Source: RGDT01 sp046719305 (GTDB lineage Bacteria; Planctomycetota; Planctomycetia; Gemmatales; Gemmataceae). Taken from it: a stretch of 14,581 nt of DNA. Numbering within the stretch: position 1 is the first letter of the stretch; each line of letters begins with the position of its first letter. This document shows, in pieces, positions 7,250 through 14,581 of this stretch. Both the position numbers and the translations under genes were made by a program. The notes beneath the pieces are model-generated. The model was not told the origin of the DNA. It was given only the letters and a program-made list of their open reading frames with translations, and did no database searches. The stretch spans positions 1-14,581 of the forward strand of contig JBDNDE010000098.1 in assembly GCA_046719305.1 (NCBI GenBank), given 5' to 3'.

Positions 7250-8341
7250 TCACAACCGAAAGAACAGGCGATTGCGCTCAAGATAGCGCACAAAAAGCGT
7301 GACGATGCCTAGATACATCAGTATCGCCAGCCCCACATACCACCCCGGTGCGTCACGCGGCACATACGGCCGCACTGCATCGCTGACCAGACCGTGGATT
7401 ACATATCCAGCCAGAGCATGCCGCCCGAGCAGGTCGAAGTAGCTCCAACGCCAGCCGAGGTGATCCACGATCGCCACAAACAGGGCATACAGACTCATCG
7501 CAAAGCCGGCAGCAAAAAGCAGATACGTCACGCTTCCTGCCCGCTGACTCATAAGCCAATAATTGCGCACAACTGCCTCATCAGGTTTGACAAATGGCCA
7601 AGTGGCTGTCGCGTTGCCGGCGAAGCTAAGCGCGATCCCCCCGGCCATTAGCACGCCGCCTACCACCACAGACCGCACCATCGGTTGGGTGCCTGCCATC
7701 ACCCAATCATGGGCCAGGGTGCCGGCGACCAGCGGCAGTGTCCAGGTGAGAAAGCCCAGGGGTCCACCATCGATACCGGCCGGGGGCTGCATGTTCCAGT
7801 CGTAATAACCCGCAAGCGAGATGGCGACATGCAAGCCGGCCGAACCGAGGGCGAATACAGTTCGCCCCCAAATCGGCGCGGCGATCACCGGCAACACCCA
7901 CAGCGTTGTCACCGCAATATGGGTCAGCGTCTCGAATGGTTGCCGCTTGATGGCCGATAGGACCACTTCGGGCCATGGTTGGGCCGTCAATTCGGCCCAG
8001 GTTTTGTATTGTCCGGTAAAGTGGTAGATCACAAACCCCAAGAGCAGCAGGGCCGCGATGCGCCCCAGGAAATGACGCACAGCTCCGATGGTTCCCTCGG
8101 CCGCACATCGCCGCAACCACGACAGTCGCATCCCGAAGCCAACCGCGAAGAAAAACTGGGGCATGATTACATCAGCAAACGAATTATACGTATGATGATG
8201 CTTCAGATTGTCGGGTACGGCGACAAAACCACCCATAAAGTTGACCACAAACATCGCCAGCACGGTATAGCCGCGGTATTGGTCCAGCGATTCCAACCGC
8301 TGGCTCGCAAATGGGCTGGGCCGATCTGCCGTCGGATTCAT
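7250..8341 (-). CDS. HGSNAT/DUF5009-type membrane acetyltransferase
   Basis: A 363-residue polytopic membrane protein with about nine or ten hydrophobic helices. The N-terminal RLESLDQYRGYTVLAMFVVN (15-34) matches the opening motif of the heparan-alpha-glucosaminide N-acetyltransferase-like (DUF5009/COG4299) family. The following LKHHH...FADVIMPQFFFAVG (46-68) aligns with the family's catalytic region, where a conserved histidine carries the acetyl group; one of H48-H50 should be that residue. In lysosomal HGSNAT the enzyme moves acetyl from acetyl-CoA across the membrane to a glucosamine end; bacterial members probably acetylate a cell-surface or periplasmic sugar, but the acceptor here is unknown. 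The gene is divergent from cystathionine beta-synthase (78-bp gap). A GGAGGA lies about 14 nt before the ATG, a rather long spacing. Confidence 0.82.
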   Translation of the reverse strand: MNPTADRPSPFASQRLESLDQYRGYTVLAMFVVNFMGGFVAVPDNLKHHHTYNSFADVIMPQFFFAVGFGMRLSWLRRCAAEGTIGAVRHFLGRIAALLLLGFVIYHFTGQYKTWAELTAQPWPEVVLSAIKRQPFETLTHIAVTTLWVLPVIAAPIWGRTVFALGSAGLHVAISLAGYYDWNMQPPAGIDGGPLGFLTWTLPLVAGTLAHDWVMAGTQPMVRSVVVGGVLMAGGIALSFAGNATATWPFVKPDEAVVRNYWLMSQRAGSVTYLLFAAGFAMSLYALFVAIVDHLGWRWSYFDLLGRHALAGYVIHGLVSDAVRPYVPRDAPGWYVGLAILMYLGIVTLFVRYLERNRLFFRL

Positions 8342-8419
8342 CGCTCGTCCCGGAATCCTCCGGGCACCTTGTCGCTTCGGCCGTAAGATAACAGCAGGGC
8401 CATTCTAGGAGTCACGCTC

Positions 8420-9772
8420 ATGCAAGACAGCATCCTCAGCGCCATCGGCAAAACCCCACTCATTCGTCTGCGTCGCATCGGGAGCGATGTGCCGCCCACG
8501 CTGGCCGTCAAGGTCGAGGCCCAGAATCCCGGCGGCAGCGTCAAAGACCGGGTCGGCTTGGCGATGATCAACGAGGCCGAGCGTCGCGGTGCCCTGCGAC
8601 CTGGCGGTGTCATCATCGAGGCCACGGCCGGCAACACCGGCATCGGCCTGGCCATGGTGGCGGCTGTGCGGGGCTATCGCTGCATTTTTGTGTTGCCGGA
8701 CAAGATGTCGGCCGAGAAGATTGCCCTCCTGAAGGCCTACGGAGCCGAGGTGGTCATCACACCCACGAGCGTGGCCCCGGATTCGCCGGAGAGTTACAAC
8801 GGCGTTGCCGACCGTCTGGCCCGCGAGATACCCGGTGCGTGGCGGCCCAACCAGTTCACCAATCTTGCCAACCCCGACATCCACTACCACAGCACCGGCC
8901 CGGAGATCTGGGAGCAGACCGAGGGCCGCATCACCGCCTTCGTCAGCGGCGTGGGTACCGGCGGCACCATCAGCGGCGTGGCTCGCTACCTGAAGGAACG
9001 CAAGCCGGATGTCAAGATCATCGGAGCCGACCCCGAGGGCAGCGTGTTGTCCGGCGACACCCCCAAATCGTGGAAGGTCGAGGGCATCGGCGAGGACTAC
9101 GTGCCGCGCACCTTCAACAGCCAGATGGTCGACGAGTGGATCCGCATCAGCGATGCCGAGAGCTTCCACTACGCCCGTGAATTAGCCCGCCGCGAGGGCA
9201 TCCTGGCAGGCGGCTCCAGCGGCACCAACCTAGCCGCCGCCCTACGCTACGCCCGCCGCTGCACCAAGGACGATCTCATCGTCGTGCTGGTCTGCGACAC
9301 CGGGCGCAATTATTTGAGCAAGTTTTATGATGACGCCTGGCTCGCCGCCAACAAGCTGCAACTGAGCGAACAGCCACGCTACACCGTGGGCGACCTGATC
9401 GCCAAACGCGGCCCGCGGGAACTGGTGACCATCAGCCCCGATTCCACGGTGGCCGATGCCATCGATTTAATGCAAACCAAGGGGATCTCTCAGTTGCCGA
9501 TCTTACACGAAGGAAAAAACGTCGGCTGCATTCAGGAGGTAACGCTGGCCCGCGTGTTACACGACATGGACAACCCCGATCAGGTGAAGATCGGCGACGT
9601 GATGGCCCGCCCGCTGCCCACCGTCGAAAGCTCGGTCCACCTGGACGAGGCATATCGCCTACTCTTATCGGGATATACAGGGGTGTTAATTGTAAACGAT
9701 GGCAAGATTATTGACATTGTCACGCGCATCGATCTGGTGAACTACTACCAGCACCAGCGCATCCACGGCTAG
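8420..9772 (+). CDS. cbs: Cystathionine beta-synthase with C-terminal CBS-domain pair
   Basis: A 450-residue fold-type II PLP enzyme. NPGGSVKDR carries the PLP Schiff-base lysine (K42), TAGNTG (69-74) is the substrate loop, GVGTGGTISG (177-186) the phosphate-binding loop, and SSG (266-268) precedes the end of the catalytic domain. Two CBS domains follow (about 335-385 and 393-445), containing TVADAIDLMQTKGISQLPI and VHLDEAYRLLLSGYTGVLIV. This is the two-part layout of cystathionine beta-synthase, which condenses serine and homocysteine to cystathionine in transsulfuration; the CBS pair typically regulates activity by binding adenosyl ligands. A cysteine synthase-type reaction is the main alternative. 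No haem-binding N-terminal extension is present, as usual in bacteria. AGGAG (8407-8411) sits 8 nt before the ATG. No transsulfuration partner gene is adjacent. Confidence 0.92.
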   Translation: MQDSILSAIGKTPLIRLRRIGSDVPPTLAVKVEAQNPGGSVKDRVGLAMINEAERRGALRPGGVIIEATAGNTGIGLAMVAAVRGYRCIFVLPDKMSAEKIALLKAYGAEVVITPTSVAPDSPESYNGVADRLAREIPGAWRPNQFTNLANPDIHYHSTGPEIWEQTEGRITAFVSGVGTGGTISGVARYLKERKPDVKIIGADPEGSVLSGDTPKSWKVEGIGEDYVPRTFNSQMVDEWIRISDAESFHYARELARREGILAGGSSGTNLAAALRYARRCTKDDLIVVLVCDTGRNYLSKFYDDAWLAANKLQLSEQPRYTVGDLIAKRGPRELVTISPDSTVADAIDLMQTKGISQLPILHEGKNVGCIQEVTLARVLHDMDNPDQVKIGDVMARPLPTVESSVHLDEAYRLLLSGYTGVLIVNDGKIIDIVTRIDLVNYYQHQRIHG

Positions 9773-10683
9773 GGCAACTCAGAGATGACCTCGCCTCCGT
9801 TGCGGGTGGCGAGGTCGCGGATCAGCCCCGTGTCGTTGCGGTACGTAATGTAGCGCACCGAGCCGTCGCCGAACGCAAAGACGGCTCCACTCATGTGCAG
9901 GCTCCAGAAATGCTGAATGTCGCACACGTCCTCGATGCGCCCAGGAGCGAACACTGGCTTGCCGTTGCAGCGTGGGGGCAACTTTCCGGAAATGATCGGC
10001 TCCGCCGCCAGGTGATGGTCATCTCCCATGGAACCGGGAAGTTGGCAATACCACCAGCCCACCCGGCGTTTGTAATCGGGCGGACGTTCGGCGATCATGA
10101 GGGTGTTGCTCAGCCCGTCGGTCACGTCGATGAGCCGGACCGGCCGTTGGCTCAGCATGCCGTCAAAGTTTCGGCCGCCACCGCCCTCGACCCCGACGTA
10201 GGACGTGAACGCACCGGGGCTTAGGGCGGGATCGACCGTTAGGAGGCGGCCGTCGGCCGGGCATACGAACGTGCGAACGACCGTCGAAACGCCCCGGTGC
10301 GGCGGATCGTTCCAGGGCATGGGATCCACCCTGTACGCCTGCAGGGCATCCTTCCACAGGGGTTCCTGCTCAAGGTACGGCGTGATGTGGGCCAGCCAAC
10401 TCAACCCGCCGATACGCGCGTCCGGCTGGCCGTAATCGTTTTGGCTCGGTCGGCCCGGTGGCAGAATCTGGTGCGTCTCGTGGAACTGATGAACGGCCAG
10501 GCTCAGTTGACGAAGGTTGTTCTCGCAACCCATTCGTGCTGCCCGACTGCGGACGTTTTGCACGGCGGACAGCAGAAGAGCAGAGAGGAGGCCGACTACC
10601 GAAAGGACAACAATCAGTTCCAAGGGCGTGAAGGCCATTCGGTACGTCGCACCAGAGCGGGTCAAACGAGTGAGTCGAGCCAT
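9769..10683 (-). CDS. DUF1559 domain protein, second copy
   Basis: A 304-residue DUF1559 protein. Its prepilin-type segment is variant, AFTPLELIVVLSVVG, with Pro at the usual Leu position but Glu at +5 retained, followed by a hydrophobic helix and SRAARMGCENNLRQLSLAVHQFHE. The mid-region has FVCPADGRLL, GLSNTLMIAERP and VGWWYCQLPG; the C-terminus AVFAFGDGSVRYITY is the family end motif and the protein closes with NGGEVISELP, much like the copy at 3985. The start has GAGGTG about 8 nt upstream and lies 7 bp after the DUF1573 stop, so it is the last gene of the minus-strand unit. Its stop and that of cbs share the palindrome CTAG. Predicted surface or pseudopilin-like protein; function unknown. 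Confidence 0.93.
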   Translation of the reverse strand: MARLTRLTRSGATYRMAFTPLELIVVLSVVGLLSALLLSAVQNVRSRAARMGCENNLRQLSLAVHQFHETHQILPPGRPSQNDYGQPDARIGGLSWLAHITPYLEQEPLWKDALQAYRVDPMPWNDPPHRGVSTVVRTFVCPADGRLLTVDPALSPGAFTSYVGVEGGGGRNFDGMLSQRPVRLIDVTDGLSNTLMIAERPPDYKRRVGWWYCQLPGSMGDDHHLAAEPIISGKLPPRCNGKPVFAPGRIEDVCDIQHFWSLHMSGAVFAFGDGSVRYITYRNDTGLIRDLATRNGGEVISELP

Positions 10684-10690
10684 CTTTGAG

Positions 10691-11778
10691 TCACCTCACG
10701 TAAACACCAAGGGAAAGTTGCTGCCGAACGGTCCCCGATTCAGACTGAATTTTGACCTCGTAGGTGCCGGCCGTCAGTGGTTTTGCCGGGTCTTTACGAA
10801 TTTTCCAGTACGAGATTTTCTCATCAGGTCGGTTCGCGATCTCCACGTTGATGGAGTCTGGGCAGGAAACGACGCGGTACGTCGCTGGTTGCCCCGTATG
10901 GCAAACGATGCTGTAATTGCTCTCGTAAAGAAGTTCGTTTCCCACTCGTCGCGGCAGAAGAATCGAAGCAGGGCGTACCTCACAAACCAGGGCAGAATGT
11001 CACCATTGATCGGAATGGAAAGAAATCGGTGATTTGGATCTTTCAACGACACAATGTCGACGGTGGTGTCAAAGTGCCCCATTGGGAGTTGGTCAGGAGT
11101 TTTGATCGAAATCCTTAGCAAGCCAATCAACCGGCCAAGTGTCGGCTGATCCGCTCCCCCCAAGCCTTGTTCTATGGAAAAATCAAATCCGGGGAGCGAG
11201 CAAAGTGCTTTCAATTGCGACACATCTTCGTCCGTCCCAGTATCTCGAAGCTCTATTTTCAGATCGATCGACTGATTCTTCGGGATCGCACCAAGAATGA
11301 TCCGATTGGGTACGGAAATCAGTTTGCCAACGACATTACCGACTACCTGAACAAACGCCTCACGACTCACAGGATCGTTCGTCGTGAAACCCACTGTGTG
11401 TCGAATGGTTGGTGGCGATTGAACGGGAATGGTAAATTTGAGAAAGACAGACTGGGTTTCCCCTGGTTGAAGGGTCAGGTTGGAGATGGGACGGTATCCC
11501 TCACCGGCTTTCTGTTGAACTCCAGAACAACCACAATTGGTTTTGAACTTATCGATCGTGAGCGGGGAACGGCCCCAATTGACCAGGGGTGTCTCAACAA
11601 CGACCGACTCACCTTCGATCCGTTGCCCGAAAGAGACCTCGGAAGGAACCTGAAGTTTCGGCGAGCCGACAAACGCACCGTAAACCAATTCAACCGCACG
11701 GAACCGACTTGCAATCCGTGCGACGCCCAGGGACAACAAAGGCACACCGATCCAAACGGCAATCGAGCGAAGCTTCAT
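10691..11778 (-). pseudogene. DUF1573 protein gene with a frameshift near its 3' end
   Basis: The ATG at 11778 opens a frame with an N-terminal membrane anchor or signal (about 4-22), then a DUF1573 Ig-like domain with the hallmark KFKTNCGCSG (C82, C84) and a second repeat beginning near KLISVPNRIILGA. The frame runs coherently to IPINGDI, then becomes nonsense-like and ends at 10774. The frame offset by one base holds a sensible continuation, EVRPASILLPRR, VGNELLYESNYS, KISYWKIRKDPAKPL, then a final LSLGVYVR with stop at 10691. The span is 1,088 bp, one base short of a whole number of codons, so a single-base deletion near 10985-11000 explains it; repaired length would be 362 aa. It could be a true mutation or a sequence error. 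The start overlaps the upstream stop (ATGA), and DUF1559 follows after 7 bp. DUF1573 proteins are exported; the role here is unknown. Confidence 0.8.
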
Positions 11779-12821
11779 TTGTTCTCTCCCGAGCGAAATC
11801 GTCTCCAGACCATCAACGACAGAGCGACGAGAAGCAGCCCGCCAAACCCCATAACCGCTAGCGAGAGCAACGAGTAGCCCTCAGGAGGCGGAGCTTTAGC
11901 GTCCTCGCTCGTCCGCGCCGTTCCCGCACTTGGGCGAACGGGTTCCTTTACGGGGCGTTCCCCGTCGCCGGTCGTGTAAACAACATCGCGGATCTCGTCC
12001 ACGACAGAGGTGCCCTTCGGGAAATCGAGAACCATGCGATCAGGACTAATAGCATGGTTGATTCGGATTTTTTCCGTCGTGACGATGGTAGTCAACAACA
12101 ACTTCCCCTCTCGGTATTCTTTCAATTCTAGAGATCGGGGATACAGGACCCCAGGCACTACCTCCTCGAACTTGGTTCGTAGCGATTCGAGCTTTGATTC
12201 ATAGCTGAATTTTGCATCCTTCCAGGAGTTGGTGTACTTCATTGAAACCGGCATATAATTCAGCTGCGGATCAAAAATCACTTCCGACTGATAGTCGTCG
12301 ATCTTCACCTGAAGCGCAATAGTCTGTCCACGCCGCTCCACCACGAGCTTGCCCTCAAAGTCTTTTGAAGTGAGAACCTCGCTCAGCGGATAAGGCCGCT
12401 TCTTTGAGGGAAGATCGGCAAAATAGAATCCCCGGTAGTCAAATACATAACCGACTGGATGAGAAAAAAGATTACCGCGATATTTTGCATCGCGATCATT
12501 CTTGTCCAAGGTCAAGACCTTCATCAAACCATTTTTCCACAGTTGATCGCGTATGACCCCCTGCGCATTTCGTTCTTGTTGCCGGATGTCCTTGCCGACG
12601 ATCTAAAGAGTACCCCCTCGTTGTAGGTCCGCGACAGGAGCTTCGCTACCGGGCTTGTATTGAGTGATCGTATAGGTCGCCTCTAAAGTTCGAATGTTCT
12701 CAAGCGTCAGAACGTATCCCGCTGAGAGTTCACGCAAGAGTTGATCGTTGGCGCGTGCCTCAATTCTACCGATAAGCACAAGACACAGTACGATCAGGCA
12801 AACATTAGTAGGGAATCGCAT
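11775..12821 (-). pseudogene. LolA-like exported membrane-anchored protein with an internal amber codon
   Basis: The ATG at 12821 has GGAG 8 nt upstream and opens a signal peptide (MRFPTNVCLIVLCLVLIG to EARAND). Then comes ENIRTLEATYTITQY, a beta-strand opening typical of outer-membrane lipoprotein-sorting (LolA/DUF4292-like) proteins. After 73 codons a TAG at 12603-12605 interrupts the frame. The same frame then continues without further stops through IVGKDIRQQERNAQG, GVLYPRSLELKEY, MVLDFPKGTSVVDEI and a proline-rich stretch to a C-terminal helix (YSLLSLAVMGFGGLLLVALS) and a WRRFR anchor, ending in TGA at 11775-11777. Without the stop the protein would be about 348 aa. The two halves being in frame, with a signal on one and an anchor on the other, argues for one gene with a point nonsense mutation (or error, or readthrough). 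Periplasmic lipid or lipoprotein binding is only suggested by fold resemblance. Confidence 0.72.
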
Positions 12822-12841
12822 TATTTGGCTCCGAGAATGAG

Positions 12842-12873
12842 AAGGAGGCACGCATCCCAAGCGACGCCTCCTT
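12842..12873 (-). other. Inter-gene hairpin before the LolA-like gene
   Basis: AAGGAGGC (12842-12849) pairs perfectly with GCCTCCTT (12866-12873), with an inner CGC/GCG pairing (12851-12853 with 12861-12863) and a 7-nt loop. It lies between the stop of the cysteine-rich gene (12884) and the LolA-like start (12821). No T run follows on the minus strand, so it is more likely an mRNA stability or processing element than a terminator. It sits just outside the GGAG used for the 12821 start. Confidence 0.45.
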
Positions 12874-12883
12874 GGCGGTTCGA

Positions 12884-13213
12884 TCAATCGCACTTATCGT
12901 ACTCTATCCCGCACGAGAGCGTAGACGTGAGGCCCGGACAGTCTCTGTCCTTGAAACGCAGTCCATTACAGAGGATTTTGCCGGTGTTGGGGCACCCGAT
13001 CGGGCCACCCACTTTTACGCAGCCGAGGTAATCCTTCTTCAACGGCCTACAGGAGAAGAGAAACTCTTCATTTGGGCCGAACACATTGACACACTCCGTG
13101 CAAGAGGTTTGCTTGCACTGGTATCCGACCTGAATTTGTCCCATGCTGTACCCCACGCCGATCGCGATCAGACACAGCAGACCTAGTAGACCTCGGAACT
13201 TTGTCTTGCTCAG
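12884..13213 (-). CDS. Small cysteine-rich secreted protein, apparent CTG start
   Basis: No ATG, GTG or TTG in this frame precedes the signal-peptide-like segment. Starting at CTG 13211-13213, with GGAGG (13221-13225) 7 nt upstream, gives 109 residues: (M)SKTKFRGLLGLLCLIAIGVGY as a signal, then MGQIQVGYQCKQTSC and a body with ten cysteines in about 77 residues, including CKQTSCTEC, RPLKKDYLGC, GGPIGCPNTGKILC and RDCPGLTSTLSC, ending KCD. The in-frame GTG at 13156 would cut the hydrophobic segment away. The even cysteine number and signal suggest an exported disulfide-stabilised protein; metal binding is an alternative. I recognise no family. It lies 62 nt upstream of the LolA-like gene in the same direction, so it probably opens the minus-strand unit. 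Confidence 0.65.
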   Translation of the reverse strand: MSKTKFRGLLGLLCLIAIGVGYSMGQIQVGYQCKQTSCTECVNVFGPNEEFLFSCRPLKKDYLGCVKVGGPIGCPNTGKILCNGLRFKDRDCPGLTSTLSCGIEYDKCD

Positions 13214-13234
13214 ACAGCCACCTCCTCGGGCGAT

Positions 13235-13275
13235 AAAAAAACTTATCCAACGTGGGGAGGCGGGTTAAGCTTTTT
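13235..13275 (-). terminator. Possible weak terminator after the RND permease gene
   Basis: On the minus strand AAAAA-G-CTTA (13266-13275 region) can pair with TAAG-TTTTT (13235-13245), with a one-base bulge, and a run of seven T ends the structure, directly after the TAG at 13276-13278. The stem is mostly A-T with a loop of about 20 nt, so it may be leaky. It would separate the efflux gene from the cysteine-rich gene. Confidence 0.35.
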
Positions 13276-14581
13276 CTATTCGTTTTTTTGCCATCCCCAC
13301 CACGCGCCCAGGTCGTCCCACAACGAATAGCACACGGGCGTCAGTAGCAGCGTCAGCAGCAGCGATAGCGATTGGCCGCCCAGGATCACCTTGGCCATGC
13401 CCGCCCGCGCCCCGGCCCCCGGTCCCTGGCCCAGCGCCATCGGGATCATCGCCGCCACCAGCATCACCGTCGTCATCAAGATCGGCCGTAGGCGCGTGCG
13501 GTTGGCCTCCAGGATTGCCTCCATTGTCGGCAGACCGCGTGCCTTGAGCGTGTTGGTGTAGTCCACCTGCAAGATGCCGTTCTTCTTCACGATACCGAAC
13601 AACATGAACAGGCCGAACATGCCGTAGATCTCCAGATTCGTGCGCAGGAGAATCAGCCCCAGCACCGCGAACGGGATCGTCAGGGGCAACGCGATCATGA
13701 TTGTAAACGGATGCACAAAGCTCTCGAATTGCGCCGCCAGAATCAGATACATGAAAATCGCCGACAGCAAAAACGCGAGCAGGAATCCATTGTTGGTCTC
13801 CGAGAGCGTCTTGGCCTGGCCGATGAACTCCGGCTGATAATCCGCCGGGAGATTCATCGACTTCACGTAAGCATCTAGGGCAGCCACCGCGTCCCCTACC
13901 CCTTTACCGCGTAAGTTGGCCGAGATGACCACCTGGCGTTGGCGGGCGTAGCGGTCAATGGTGTTGGGGCCTTGGGCGGTCTCCAAGGTGGCGACGCTGG
14001 TCAATTGCACTGCACCGACGCCCGGTTTGCTCGACGGCACGGTCAAGCGGGCGATCGTCTCGGCATCGCTACGGGCCGACGATTCGGCTCGCAACCACAC
14101 GTCGTATTGCTCGTCGAACTCCTTGTATTTGCTCACCGGCTCGCCGCCCACCAGCACATTGGCCGTCGAGGCCAAAGCGGCGATGCTGACGCCCAGTTCG
14201 CTGGCCCGCTCGCGATTAGGCCGCACGCGCAACTCGGGCTTGCGTAACGATAGGCTCGTATCCACATCCACAAAATAGCCCTGTTCCTTCATCCATTTCG
14301 TGATTTGCTCGGAATACTCCTGCAACTTGTCCATGTCGGGACCACGCAGGTTTAGGTCCACTAGCACTTGCCGAAACCCCGTCGCCTGGAAGGCAGCCAC
14401 GTCCTGGACCGTGGAGCGAATATCGGGGTAGTCCGCCATGATCTTTCGAGCATCGTCTTGAATGTCAAACTGTGTGAATTTTCGCTGGTGCAAAGGAATG
14501 AGGCGAACATACAACGTCGCCTTGGTTACGTCGCCCTGGCCACGCGTCACCCGGCCGGTGGTATCGCCCACCACTAAGAAG
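13276..14581 (-). CDS. RND efflux permease (AcrB/HAE1 type), C-terminal part
   Basis: The gene enters from the right edge; the frame is open through 14581, so the GTG near 14574 is not a real start. About 435 C-terminal residues are visible of the usual 1,020-1,050. They contain the second periplasmic porter and docking half (QVLVDLNLRGPD, ASELGVSIAAL, VGGEPVSKYKEFDEQYDV, VQLTSVATLETAQGPNTIDRY), then about five helices corresponding to the last of the family's twelve. The signature TM10 region reads GLFMLFGIVKKNGILQVDY, with KKNGIL where AcrB-type pumps have KNAIL; RTRLRPILMTT and GGQSLSLLLTLLLTPV follow. These trimeric inner-membrane pumps export drugs, detergents or metabolites using the proton gradient with an adaptor and outer-membrane channel; those partners are not visible here. 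The substrate cannot be inferred. Confidence 0.92.
   Translation of the reverse strand, partial: FLVVGDTTGRVTRGQGDVTKATLYVRLIPLHQRKFTQFDIQDDARKIMADYPDIRSTVQDVAAFQATGFRQVLVDLNLRGPDMDKLQEYSEQITKWMKEQGYFVDVDTSLSLRKPELRVRPNRERASELGVSIAALASTANVLVGGEPVSKYKEFDEQYDVWLRAESSARSDAETIARLTVPSSKPGVGAVQLTSVATLETAQGPNTIDRYARQRQVVISANLRGKGVGDAVAALDAYVKSMNLPADYQPEFIGQAKTLSETNNGFLLAFLLSAIFMYLILAAQFESFVHPFTIMIALPLTIPFAVLGLILLRTNLEIYGMFGLFMLFGIVKKNGILQVDYTNTLKARGLPTMEAILEANRTRLRPILMTTVMLVAAMIPMALGQGPGAGARAGMAKVILGGQSLSLLLTLLLTPVCYSLWDDLGAWWGWQKNE

Noticed and set aside
10691..10945. Separate 84-codon gene after DUF1573
   Set aside because: It has no proper start or ribosome binding site, and the meaningful translation extends upstream into the DUF1573 frame; it is the frameshifted C-terminus.
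11167..11877. 236-codon plus-strand frame
   Set aside because: Shadow of the DUF1573 and LolA-like genes; its translation lacks any domain and is rich in Arg/Thr/Asn, typical of an antisense frame.
13276..14574. A complete 432-residue RND-like gene starting inside the window
   Set aside because: The frame is open to the right edge and the protein lacks the first porter half and helices; it is the C-terminal part of a longer gene.

Overview
The window looks like chromosomal DNA of a planctomycete, most likely a member of the Gemmataceae or a close relative. The case rests on gene content: two DUF1559 pseudopilin-like proteins, one intact and one broken DUF1501 protein, a DUF1573 protein, a lipoprotein coupled to a DUF1559 gene, and generally high G+C. 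No rRNA, tRNA, CRISPR array, insertion sequence or integrase was seen.

Layout. 1-451: 3' end of a metallo-beta-lactamase-fold hydrolase. 460-2376 (minus): a MutS-family ATPase with membrane segments. 2792-3238: a small exported repeat protein whose seven units follow the pattern [T/S]TxxxxEE, the core consensus published for plesiocin-type graspetides (omega-ester-linked RiPPs). It is followed by a hairpin and then, on the minus strand (3302-3816), the decayed C-terminal third of a DUF1501 gene. 3985-5324: a DUF1559 gene translationally coupled to a lipoprotein gene. 5528-7248: an intact Tat-signal DUF1501 gene coupled to a two-helix membrane protein. 7250-8341 (minus): an HGSNAT/DUF5009-type membrane acetyltransferase. 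8420-9772: cystathionine beta-synthase with a C-terminal CBS-domain pair.

The right part is a minus-strand run downstream of an RND efflux permease that leaves the window at 14581. Read in its own direction it holds a cysteine-rich secreted protein (12884-13213, apparent CTG start), a LolA-like membrane-anchored protein (11775-12821, internal amber codon), a DUF1573 protein (10691-11778, frameshift) and a DUF1559 protein (9769-10683). The genes overlap or nearly touch, so they look like one transcription unit for envelope or surface proteins. Three of the four have a reading-frame irregularity, so the unit is either decaying or affected by sequence errors.

The best candidate for an undescribed system is the TTxxxxEE repeat protein at 2792-3238. 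It looks like a ribosomally made, macrocyclised peptide precursor carrying a Tat-like export signal. No ATP-grasp ligase lies in this window, so the assignment rests on the repeat pattern alone.
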